Positions 1 to 8,890 of a stretch of 43,093 bases of DNA are shown piece after piece. Under the pieces are notes generated by a model that did not search any database, was not told the origin of the DNA, and saw nothing but the letters and a program-made list of their open reading frames with translations. This DNA comes from Rubneribacter badeniensis (GTDB lineage: Bacteria; Actinomycetota; Coriobacteriia; Coriobacteriales; Eggerthellaceae), in contig NZ_PPEL01000015.1 in NCBI RefSeq assembly GCF_002899695.1, forward strand, positions 1 to 43,093. The letters are read 5' to 3'. The first letter of the stretch is position 1. Each line of letters starts with the position of its first letter. The translations under genes were made by a program, and so were the position numbers.

Positions 1-75
1 CTCGGCCGCCTCGGTCAGGCTGAACCCCGCCGCGACGGCCTCCACGGCGAGCTCCCTGGTCTCCAACGGGTACAT
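1..75 (-). CDS. Transposase-like helix-turn-helix protein, 5' fragment cut by window edge
   Basis: Only the first 25 codons are present (MYPLETRELAVEAVAAGFSL...); the gene runs off the left end. The pattern, a short start followed by an A-V-E-x-V-A-x-G-x-S-x-x-E-A-A helix, is what is seen at the N-terminus of IS3/IS-type transposase OrfA proteins and related HTH proteins. Just upstream lie an inverted repeat (arms GGACAC/GTGTCC at 90-105) and the sequence at 101-123, which could be the terminal repeat of an insertion sequence. No RBS stands out. A non-transposase HTH regulator cannot be excluded from 25 residues. Confidence 0.5.
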   Translation of the reverse strand, partial: MYPLETRELAVEAVAAGFSLTEAAE

Positions 76-89
76 GCGGACTCCAATCC

Positions 90-153
90 GGACACCGGAG
101 TGTCCAACTTTTTGTCCGCACCCCCTCGGAGTACAAAAATATTCGAATTTTTG
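90..153. other. Possible insertion-sequence end and AT-rich dyad
   Basis: GGACAC-CGGA-GTGTCC (90-105) is a perfect 6-bp inverted repeat directly before the transposase-like start, and the stretch to about 123 could be the IS terminal repeat. At 134-153 lies an AT-only dyad (CAAAAAT/ATTTTTG, 6-nt loop), unusual in this GC-rich context. The other IS end is outside the window, so the boundary is a guess. Confidence 0.3.
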
Positions 154-183
154 CGTTCCCCGCATTCTTGAGGATGCGCGATC

Positions 184-219
184 ACCCCCCCCCCGCGCAG
201 AGCGCGAAGGGGGGGGGGA
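184..219 (-). terminator. C10/G10 homopolymer hairpin downstream of glnN
   Basis: A run of ten C (185-194) is separated by 14 bases from a run of ten G (209-218), so the transcript can form a pure G-C 10-bp stem; the loop itself contains GCGC/GCGC. It lies 9 bases after the glnN stop. There is no good T-run, so it may act as a 3'-end stabiliser rather than a classical intrinsic terminator. Confidence 0.45.
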
Positions 220-227
220 TCCGTCTC

Positions 228-2318
<2,091 letters not shown>

Positions 2319-2483
2319 GGATGCGCGCTCCTTACCTCGTCTTCGCGCGCCGCTTTGGCCGCGCGACTGCATCATCCGCATACGATAGCACGGCTTGCGG
2401 GCGAAACGGGGCGTCATCACGCGGTCATCAAACGAACGGCGAAATGTTTCGAGGGGTCTTCGCCGGATGCGGGCGATGCGAGG

Positions 2484-3047
2484 TCACAGCACGCGCTCGT
2501 AGAGGGCGGCGGGGAGAGTCGGATCAATGCCCGGATAGAAGCGGGGGCACTCGCCTACGCACACGAAGCCGCAGGATTCGTAGAGCCGGCGTCCGCGCAA
2601 GTTGGCGGCGAACGTGTCCAGGCGCACGGCCTTCTTGCCCGACGCGCGCGCCACGTCCGCGCTGGCGTTCACCAGCTGACGCGCGAATCCGCGTCCGTGA
2701 AACGCGGGCAGCGTGGCCACCACGTGCAGCACGGCCACGTCCTGCGGCGGCGCCTCCACCTGCCACGCGCCTTGTTCGTAGCCGGGATCCGTTTCGCCGT
2801 TCATAACGAGTGCGCACGCGAGACGCGACGCACCCACCGCCGCAGGCGCGTCGGGATCATCTGCGCCCAGCACGCCCACAAGCACCTCGCCCGCCTCCAC
2901 CGACGCCCGCAGGAAGCCCTCGGAAGGATGCTCGCCGTGCCTCCACCTCACGTCGAAGTCCGTGCCGCGCATCTCGTCGATCATCCTTGTGTAGAACTCC
3001 ACGACCGCGCCGATCTCGTCGGCCCGCGCCGTCCGCACCTCCAACAT
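2484..3047 (-). CDS. GNAT-family N-acetyltransferase
   Basis: 187 residues with the GNAT acetyl-CoA core: the VLHVVATLPAFHGRGFARQL segment carries the R/Q-x-x-G-x-G/A-type pyrophosphate loop (HGRGFA), followed by the A-N-x-x-G-R-R-L-Y-E-x-C-G-F motif near the C-terminus. It transfers an acetyl group from acetyl-CoA to an amine, but the substrate cannot be read from the sequence. ATG 3047 is preceded by GGAAGGGG. A TACAAT -10 (3090-3095) about 43 bases upstream is the likely promoter. It is transcribed toward glnN with 165 bases between them and is probably its own unit. Confidence 0.9.
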   Translation of the reverse strand: MLEVRTARADEIGAVVEFYTRMIDEMRGTDFDVRWRHGEHPSEGFLRASVEAGEVLVGVLGADDPDAPAAVGASRLACALVMNGETDPGYEQGAWQVEAPPQDVAVLHVVATLPAFHGRGFARQLVNASADVARASGKKAVRLDTFAANLRGRRLYESCGFVCVGECPRFYPGIDPTLPAALYERVL

Positions 3048-3347
3048 GCCCGCCCCTTCCCGCGTCTGCTACGTTTGCATCGTGCTCGCATTGTACCCGA
3101 TCACACGTCGCACGGCCTCCGGCGAACGCAATCGAAGCTCGACCTTGGGCGAGAACGAAGAGAAGGCCGAGGGTTCGGAGCGGAATCGGGTGCGCGAATG
3201 CACGAGCGGGCCCTGAGCGCAAAAGCTTTCCAAGAAAGGACTCGCACGACGCCCCGCCCCATCCCCCGGCATCCCGCCGTCCCCGCCTTTTCGAAAACTG
3301 CGCTTCGACATCGGCTTGATGAAAGGGTTGCTTTCCGAAGAGCCGCT

Positions 3348-3413
3348 TTCCAACCCCAAATCCCCGAGCGCACGAAAAAGTGCCCGCCTCCAACGAGGCG
3401 GACACTTCCGGAA
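3348..3413. repeat. 66-bp direct repeat, left copy (rpsI-terminator module)
   Basis: Matches 19495-19560 in the same orientation at 60 of 66 positions, all six differences being transitions. The repeat consists of the intrinsic terminator found after rpsI plus about 30 bases beyond it. The two copies bracket the whole catabolic cluster, so they could be attachment-site or recombination scars; a dispersed terminator family is the alternative. Confidence 0.6.
3375..3405 (-). terminator. Intrinsic terminator of the nine-gene catabolic operon
   Basis: On the minus strand an 11-bp stem (GTGTCCGCCTC with GAGGCGGGCAC, loop GTTG) is followed by TTTTTCG. Compared with the rpsI terminator copy, one stem pair has changed C-G to T-A on both sides, a compensatory change that supports a selected stem. 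It is about 155 bases after the last gene of the operon. Confidence 0.8.
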
Positions 3414-3561
3414 TCCGTCGTGTCTGCACCGCGCCCGCATTGTACCCGACCGCGTGCCGCAACGCTTGTGGCCGAACGCTCTCCGCACCCGACCACGTCT
3501 CCAGTCCCGTCAGACTTCTACCCCTCCTGACATCCAACGCCAACAGGCCCCGCATCGCCCT

Positions 3562-4053
3562 CTACATCATGAACACCTTGTACGCGTTGGCGCAGTCCTC
3601 CGAGCTTTTCCTGATAGAGGCTTCTCCCCGCAGATACGTCAAAGACATTTTCGTAAAACGCCACTGCCCGTCGATTTTCACGTACGCGTTATCGTAATGA
3701 GCGCGGCCGACAAACTCGCCGCCATGCCCCGCGTCGTACAGATCGTCTTGAAGGGCCCAATGCGAAACAGCCGTCCCATCGCCAATCAGATCGATCCAGT
3801 GATGATGACCGTGATGGCTCGACGTGACGCCATCGGAGAATTTGGCCTGCATCGTCGCGATCATTCCCTCGCGTCCCTCGTAACGCCCTCCCGTCGTGTT
3901 ATTGACGAACACGAAATCTTCGACAAGGCAAGCCCGCAAGCCCTCCCAATCCTTCGCATCGAGAGCGTCCCAGTACTCGGCCTGAAGCCGCTCTATAGCC
4001 CTGATGTCCTCCAAATCGCCGACTCGCCGCTCAAGATCCTCCAACGTTGTCAT
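3562..4053 (-). CDS. SnoaL/NTF2-like dehydratase related to BaiE
   Basis: 163 residues, one NTF2/SnoaL-like cone fold. An N-terminal helix rich in E/R/L leads into E-Y27-W-D-A-L-D32-A-K-D-W, then a His cluster (SSHHGHHH) and W-A-L-Q-D-D. BaiE (bile acid 7-alpha-dehydratase, about 166 residues) shows the same spacing: Tyr30-x4-Asp35, a catalytic His near 83 and a later W-x-L-x-D. That suggests water elimination from a hydroxylated ring next to an enone or ketone. Last gene of the operon, 23 bases after the SDR at 4077; RBS GGAAAGGGG before ATG 4053; a terminator follows. Function as a dehydratase is inference; SnoaL folds also serve as cyclases and isomerases. Confidence 0.78.
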   Translation of the reverse strand: MTTLEDLERRVGDLEDIRAIERLQAEYWDALDAKDWEGLRACLVEDFVFVNNTTGGRYEGREGMIATMQAKFSDGVTSSHHGHHHWIDLIGDGTAVSHWALQDDLYDAGHGGEFVGRAHYDNAYVKIDGQWRFTKMSLTYLRGEASIRKSSEDCANAYKVFMM

Positions 4054-4076
4054 GCCATCCCCTTTCCGACGTTGCC

Positions 4077-4826
4077 TTACGGAAGGCTGAACCCGCCCTC
4101 TTCGTAAATCGTCTCTCCTGTGATGAACGAAGCGTCCTCCGAAGCCAGGAACAAAGCAACGCTCACCATCTCGCGAACTTCGCCATAGCGCCCGAACGGC
4201 ATCTTGGCCAAGAATGCAGCGCTTCGCTCGGGATCGTTGATCGTTCCGGCGGCAATGCGGGTTCGCGACGTTCCCGGCGCGACCGCATTCACATGGATGC
4301 CGTATTTCGCGAGTTCAAGCGCCATGATCTGCGTGAGCATTTTCACGCCGGCTTTTGACGGGCCGTACGGGGTCACGCCGGCAACGGTTTTGCGAGACGT
4401 GTTCGAGCACGTGTTCACGATGTGCCCTTCGACGCCAAGATCAACCATCGTCCGAGCAACGGCTTGTCCAACGTAGAACACGCCGTTCAGGTTCGTATCC
4501 ATGACATCAAGCCAGCCTTCTTTGCTGCATTCGAGAAATCCCTGTCGATGGATGATGCCGGCATTGTTCATCAGAACGTCTATGCGCCCATACCGCTCGA
4601 TGACGTCCCGAACGCCCTTTTGCACCTGATCGTAATCACGCACGTCGCAATGCAGGCAGCATACGCGGTCGTTGTGTGCGAACGCCTCCTCCATCGTGTC
4701 GTCTTCGATATCGAAGACGGCAACCTGGGCGCCCTCTTTCACAAGCTGATCCACCATGCCCCGGCCCAAGCCGTTGGCGCCCCCGGTGACCAATGCGATC
4801 TTGTCCACGAACCGTTGCTTTTCCAT
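4077..4826 (-). CDS. Short-chain dehydrogenase/reductase (SDR 1)
   Basis: 249 residues, classical SDR. TGGANGLG (14-21) is the dinucleotide loop; Asp39 at the end of strand 2 predicts NAD(H) rather than NADP(H). NNAG (87-90), Asn114, Ser141, Tyr154 and Lys158 (YGPSK) give the full catalytic tetrad. It would oxidise a ring hydroxyl or reduce a ketone; the substrate is unknown. ATG 4826 is chosen because AAGGAG lies seven bases upstream; the two upstream in-frame ATGs (4844, 4850) precede that RBS. It follows SDR 2 by 36 bases and precedes the BaiE-like gene by 23. SDR 1 and SDR 2 resemble each other closely around N-T-x-S-N-T and may act on successive or epimeric positions. Confidence 0.93.
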   Translation of the reverse strand: MEKQRFVDKIALVTGGANGLGRGMVDQLVKEGAQVAVFDIEDDTMEEAFAHNDRVCCLHCDVRDYDQVQKGVRDVIERYGRIDVLMNNAGIIHRQGFLECSKEGWLDVMDTNLNGVFYVGQAVARTMVDLGVEGHIVNTCSNTSRKTVAGVTPYGPSKAGVKMLTQIMALELAKYGIHVNAVAPGTSRTRIAAGTINDPERSAAFLAKMPFGRYGEVREMVSVALFLASEDASFITGETIYEEGGFSLP

Positions 4827-4862
4827 TGTCACGCTCCTTGTCATCGTCATCGCGTCGAACCC

Positions 4863-5618
4863 TCAAAGGCTTTGACCGCCATCTTCGAAGATAGTCTCCC
4901 CCAGCATGAAGGACGACTGCTCCGAAGCCAGAAACAACGCTACGTCCACAGCCTCCCTCACCTCGCCATAGCGGTGCATGGGAATATCCCTGAGAAATTG
5001 CTCGTTCATCTCCGGATTCGACCGAGTAGGCTCGCTCATGCGAGTAAGCGTCGTTCCCGGCCCGAAAGCATTGACCCGTATGCCGTATTCGGCAAGCTCC
5101 TTGGCAAACTGCTTGGTGAATACGGCAATGGCCGCCTTGGTAGCGGGATACGCTCCCAAATACTTCGGAATGAAGCGAAACGTGTTCGAGGACGTGTTGA
5201 CGATGACGCCCTTCGTGTTCGCCTTCACCATGCGCTGGGCGACGGCCTGCGCCACATAAAACGACCCGTTGAGATTCGTGGACACCACGCTGTCCCACGC
5301 CTCTTTAGGACAGGTGAGCATGCCGTACCTCTCGCCATCTTTCATGCTGATGCCGGCGTTGTTCATGAGGATGTCAATACGCCCGAACAGTTCGATCACC
5401 TCATCGACCATGCGATGGACGGCGTTGTAGTCCGTGATGTCGCACGGTATCGTACGGACGCGACGCTCATCGGCAAAAACGTCTTTGAGTGTGCGGCATT
5501 CGATATCAACTGCGGCAACGCCCTCGACCCCTTCGGACAAGAAACGCTCGACCATGCAGCGTCCGATCCCATTCGCCGCCCCAGTCACCAGCACGACCTT
5601 GTTGTCAAATCGAGCCAT
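4863..5618 (-). CDS. Short-chain dehydrogenase/reductase (SDR 2)
   Basis: 251 residues, classical SDR with TGAANGIG (12-19), an acidic VDIE end of strand 2 (NAD preference), NNAG (86-89), Ser144, Tyr157 and Lys161 (YPATK). ATG 5618 is preceded by GGAAGGGG at six bases; the open frame continues upstream to 5651 without a better signal. It lies in the middle of three consecutive SDR genes (56 bases after SDR 3, 36 before SDR 1). The presence of three different SDRs in one operon argues for several carbinol/ketone steps or both stereochemistries on one scaffold, as with the hydroxysteroid dehydrogenases of bile-acid metabolism. Substrate unknown. Confidence 0.93.
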   Translation of the reverse strand: MARFDNKVVLVTGAANGIGRCMVERFLSEGVEGVAAVDIECRTLKDVFADERRVRTIPCDITDYNAVHRMVDEVIELFGRIDILMNNAGISMKDGERYGMLTCPKEAWDSVVSTNLNGSFYVAQAVAQRMVKANTKGVIVNTSSNTFRFIPKYLGAYPATKAAIAVFTKQFAKELAEYGIRVNAFGPGTTLTRMSEPTRSNPEMNEQFLRDIPMHRYGEVREAVDVALFLASEQSSFMLGETIFEDGGQSL

Positions 5619-5674
5619 GATACACCCCTTCCCCATCGCAGGCCGACCCAACCGGCCTCCTCCTCGACATGCCG

Positions 5675-6571
5675 CTATTTCTCGTCGGCAGTCGCCAAAT
5701 GCAGATAGGTGGTAGCCCCGCCGTCGGCTGCGATGAACTCTCCGTTAATGAAGCTCGAATCATCGGAGGCGAGAAAAACAACGACAGACGCTATTTCCTC
5801 AGGCAGTGCATAACGCTTCATAGAGGACGCCTCCACCAATCCTTTGCGGTTCTGACCGCGAGGAAGCGTCATACCCGAAAGCACCAAACCGGGATTGACA
5901 GCGTTGACTCGAATGCCGTACGTCCCCAGATCAGTGGCGGCAGCACGCGTCATTCCCATAACAGCCGCCTTGGCCATCGCGTAACCGATGAAGCTCCCCG
6001 GCCCGAAATGCGTGCCTTGGTACGAGCAGGTGTTCACGATAGCGCCTCCACCGCTCTCTATGATGGCGGGCGCGCAGTAGTGCATGCCGTTGTACACTCC
6101 CCAGCAGTCCACATCCATGATGCGATTGAGCGATTCGCGCGTCTCGGTGAGGACGGTGCCGTTCTGGCACATGCCAGCATTGTTCACCAGCACATCGAGC
6201 CGACCGCTCTCGTTCAGCACTTTTTCGACAAGCTTCTGCCACATCCCTTCATCGGCGACATCCATGAGAACCGCCACGGCCTCCCCGCCGTCGGCTCCGA
6301 TAGCAGACTCGACGCGCTTCAACCCTTCTTCTTCGATGTCGACCATGTACACTTTCGCACCCTGCTGGGCAATCATCTTCGCTTCCATCTCGCCCTGACC
6401 GCCCGCCGCGCCCGTAACAACAGCCACCTGGCCCTCGAACTTCCCTTGCCCTTCGGCAACGCGTGGCCACCGTTTGGCTTGAGCCTCAGCATAGACTCGC
6501 TCTTCGAATTCCTTTTGGCCAGGCCCGGAGACAACAGCCTCGTCGAAAAACTCTGATCGCTTCGATTTCAT
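5675..6571 (-). CDS. Short-chain dehydrogenase with N-terminal extension (SDR 3)
   Basis: 298 residues. Unlike its two neighbours it has about 48 residues before the Rossmann fold (charged, F/E/R-rich: SEFFDEAV...EFEERVYAEAQ), which may be an oligomerisation or lid segment. Its glycine loop is TGAAGGQG (53-60). VDIE at 77-80 suggests NAD. NAG (131-133), Ser183, Tyr197 and Lys201 (YAMAK) complete the active site. The C-terminal ...FINGEFIAADGGATT block is typical of classical SDRs. ATG 6571 has a GGAAAGGCGGG stretch just upstream; the TTG at 6592 lies before it. It sits 67 bases after the EthD gene. Reaction direction and substrate are unknown. Confidence 0.92.
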   Translation of the reverse strand: MKSKRSEFFDEAVVSGPGQKEFEERVYAEAQAKRWPRVAEGQGKFEGQVAVVTGAAGGQGEMEAKMIAQQGAKVYMVDIEEEGLKRVESAIGADGGEAVAVLMDVADEGMWQKLVEKVLNESGRLDVLVNNAGMCQNGTVLTETRESLNRIMDVDCWGVYNGMHYCAPAIIESGGGAIVNTCSYQGTHFGPGSFIGYAMAKAAVMGMTRAAATDLGTYGIRVNAVNPGLVLSGMTLPRGQNRKGLVEASSMKRYALPEEIASVVVFLASDDSSFINGEFIAADGGATTYLHLATADEK

Positions 6572-6638
6572 CGCAATCCCGCCTTTCCTCAATCGCGGCT
6601 GCGCTGCGCCGAGTTTCGCAACGCAGCCGCCAATCTGC

Positions 6639-7337
6639 CTATTTCGCCAACTCCACAGAAACAGCCTCGACGAAATACGTCGTCACCGTGCCGATAAACT
6701 CGGCTGCGTGAACGCTCGCCCGCAACTTGAAGCCCACCGTGCTGTAGCATTCGTTAAAAGCGTCCATGTCCTCGAACCAAAACTCCACCATGCCTTCGAC
6801 GGGCAGATCGGCATAATGAACGGGTTTTTCTGCCACCAAACGATCGACAACGAGGTTTTGATTGTATCCGCAATATCCGCTCATCAGCTTCACGAGCACA
6901 GAATGGGTGTACCACCATTCGTCATGGAACGTCATAGCGTCGACGCCCTCTTTGCGATCACAGAAGGAAACCCGCTTGATAGCCTTCCCGTCAAGATAAG
7001 CCGGAACGAGCGTATCCTTCTTCTTCACGACCACCAATGTGGAAAGAGGGGTTTCGACAATCGGCTCCAAAGCGGCCAGCACCGCATCGCCAGACTGGCG
7101 ATACGCCTCCTGCATGTCGCCGTAGCTGTCAAAAAACATCTCGATGAACCCATCGATATCGATGGCTCCACGGCCCAAATGGGAACGCTGCTGACGATCG
7201 GTGACAAAATTGATCTCGCATTTTCTGAGCCCGGGCATGGAAGCAACAACCTCGCGCACATTGCCCATCATCGCTTCACGAAACGCCTCTTCGGAAACTC
7301 CTTCGCGGCACTTCAGCAAACTGATCCTGGAAATCAT
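6639..7337 (-). CDS. Tandem EthD-domain (dimeric alpha/beta barrel) protein 1
   Basis: 232 residues made of two related halves. Half 1 (about 1-110) opens MISRISLLKCREGVSEEAF and includes D-G-F-I-E-M-F-F-D-S-Y-G-D-M; half 2 (about 120-232) opens with KRVSFCDRKEGV and carries EWWYTH, GYNQNLVVDR, EGMVEFWFE and HAAEFIGTVTTY. The EthD family has W/Y-W-x3-H after the first helix; here only half 2 keeps it, so half 1 has lost the candidate active site. Two barrels in one chain would form an internal pseudo-dimer. EthD-fold proteins include lactone isomerases, cyclases, dehydratases and decarboxylases, so the reaction is open. RBS AAGGAG six bases before ATG 7337. Two paralogues are at 13137 and 17401. 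Confidence 0.82.
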   Translation of the reverse strand: MISRISLLKCREGVSEEAFREAMMGNVREVVASMPGLRKCEINFVTDRQQRSHLGRGAIDIDGFIEMFFDSYGDMQEAYRQSGDAVLAALEPIVETPLSTLVVVKKKDTLVPAYLDGKAIKRVSFCDRKEGVDAMTFHDEWWYTHSVLVKLMSGYCGYNQNLVVDRLVAEKPVHYADLPVEGMVEFWFEDMDAFNECYSTVGFKLRASVHAAEFIGTVTTYFVEAVSVELAK

Positions 7338-7474
7338 ATCGAACTCCTTCCGTAGAATGGAAACCCATTCCCTCCAACAGCGATCCCGGCAGCAATCCCA
7401 ACGACAGTCGCGCACCTTGGCGCTCAAAACACGCGACTTCTTCGGACCTGCTCTCTCAACCAGGTCTCGCAGCC

Positions 7475-8710
7475 TTACGCGCCCACTTCCTCTTTGGCTC
7501 TCATCTTCTTGAAGAACATCCACGCAAGCGCCAAAAGCACGAGGCCGACAACGCACAGCATTCCGAGGATCGGGAACGCCGAGCTGTAACTGCCTGTGGT
7601 GGCCAAAGCGTTAGCCGAGATCACAGGACCGATGAACGACGCCATCGTGTAGCCGATGAACATAAAGCCATAATTCTGACCCGCATTGCCAGGACCATAG
7701 GCATCCGCGCATACGGACGGCATGATGGCCATGATGCCGCCGAAGCAAATGCCCAAAAGGCACGCCTCCACGATGAAGACCAGGGGGCTGGTGGCGTTGG
7801 CGAACAAGAACAGGTGGATGACCGCCGTCACGGCCACAGCGACGAACATGGTCTGGAAGCGTCCGAGCCTATCGGAGATGGCACCGAGGCCCAAACGGCC
7901 CGCACCGTTGGCAACAGCGAAGATTCCCACCATAAGAGCGCCCATGGCCGCATCCATGCCCGCCTGAACCTGGCCCACCAAAGACACGGTGGACAGCATC
8001 ATCACGCCCGTGCATGCAACAGTTCCGAAGAAGAGCAGCAAAGTCCAGAAGAACGGGGTTTTCAGCATTTCGCCAGAGGTGTAGTTTTTCACATGCTTGG
8101 CGTCGCTTTCGGTAGGAGGAACCCACCCTTCGGGCCTGTAATCAGCCGCAGGCATCTTCAAGAAGCGCGACAAGACGATGAAGCCCACGATGCAGAACAC
8201 ACCCACAATATTGAAAGCGATGCTGACATTAAAGTTCTCGATGATCATGTTGCCCGCCGGAGCCGAGAACAGCGGATAAATAGCCATGATGGCCAGGGCG
8301 ACCCCATTGGCAAATCCGCGCTTGTCGGGATACCACCTGGTGGCGATAGCAAGAGCGAGGTTGTAGCAAATGCCGTCGCACACGCCCACCAGAAGACCGA
8401 ACGAAACATACAAAACCGGGATGGTGCTGGCGAAGCCCGTCAGAAACCAGCCGAGGCCAAAGCCGATGCCAGCAATGGTCATGATGATATGAGCCGGCGC
8501 TTTGCGCTGCAGCCATCCACCGATGGGACCGCTCAGGCCAATCATGGCGATGACGATAGTGTAGGCGAACGACACCGACTGAGGAGAGAATCCGTAAGCC
8601 TCCATCAAAGGCTTCTGAAAGATACTCCAAATGTTCAGCGATGCCGTCAGCGCACCGCACAAGGCCGCGCAGATCAGTATGACCCCACGGCGATACGTTT
8701 TAACTGACAT
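7475..8710 (-). CDS. MFS transporter, oxalate/formate antiporter (OFA)-like
   Basis: 411 residues, about 12 membrane helices. After a short basic N-terminus (MSVKTYRRG) come CGALTASLNIWSIFQKPLMEAYGFS, typical of OFA-like carriers, then GPIGGWLQRK and, in the second half, GRLGLGAISDRLGRF (MFS motif A repeat). It should carry an organic anion or neutral substrate across the cell membrane, presumably the operon's substrate or product, as BaiG does for bile acids; specificity is not readable. RBS AAGGAGG seven to eight bases before ATG 8710. A 180-base gap separates it from the flavoprotein upstream and 137 bases follow before the EthD gene, yet no separate copy of the cluster promoter element is present. 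Confidence 0.88.
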   Translation of the reverse strand: MSVKTYRRGVILICAALCGALTASLNIWSIFQKPLMEAYGFSPQSVSFAYTIVIAMIGLSGPIGGWLQRKAPAHIIMTIAGIGFGLGWFLTGFASTIPVLYVSFGLLVGVCDGICYNLALAIATRWYPDKRGFANGVALAIMAIYPLFSAPAGNMIIENFNVSIAFNIVGVFCIVGFIVLSRFLKMPAADYRPEGWVPPTESDAKHVKNYTSGEMLKTPFFWTLLLFFGTVACTGVMMLSTVSLVGQVQAGMDAAMGALMVGIFAVANGAGRLGLGAISDRLGRFQTMFVAVAVTAVIHLFLFANATSPLVFIVEACLLGICFGGIMAIMPSVCADAYGPGNAGQNYGFMFIGYTMASFIGPVISANALATTGSYSSAFPILGMLCVVGLVLLALAWMFFKKMRAKEEVGA

Positions 8711-8841
8711 ACGTTCTCCTCCTTGCATGCCTTCGAAATTGCATTCCGAAATGAAAAGCGGTTAATCTCGCGTGAAATCCCAATTCCGTTCGACATCCAC
8801 CTCCTTCAATGCGAATCAAGTTCGATCCTCTTCATGCATTC

Positions 8842-8880
8842 CGCGTTCCACCGAGTCGCGCGCCAACACGATGGAACGCG
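8842..8880 (-). other. Intercistronic hairpin within the catabolic operon
   Basis: CGCGTTCCA (8842-8850) pairs perfectly with TGGAACGCG (8872-8880), 21-nt loop, beginning 11 bases after the stop of the flavoprotein gene. There is no T-run after it, so a role in mRNA processing or 3'-end protection is likelier than termination. Confidence 0.4.
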
Positions 8881-8890
8881 AGATGATGCC

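Larger units (their letters stand above)
3048..3561 (-). promoter_or_regulatory. Intergenic region: GNAT promoter, degenerate promoter copy, terminator-like repeat
   Basis: No gene is seen here. Reading on the minus strand, TACAAT at 3090-3095 fits a -10 for the GNAT gene. About 350 bases upstream a diverged copy of the same stretch (3421-3480 versus 3065-3130) carries another TACAAT at 3439-3444. This second promoter-like site points straight into the terminator at 3375-3405, so it could give at most a roughly 60-nt RNA. The -35 matches are poor for both. Confidence 0.45.

Noticed and set aside
8674-8796. 40-codon minus-strand frame with AAGGAGG just upstream, overlapping the start of the OFA-like transporter
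   Set aside because: The RBS-ATG spacing is only three bases and the peptide resembles nothing; a leader peptide is possible but unsupported.
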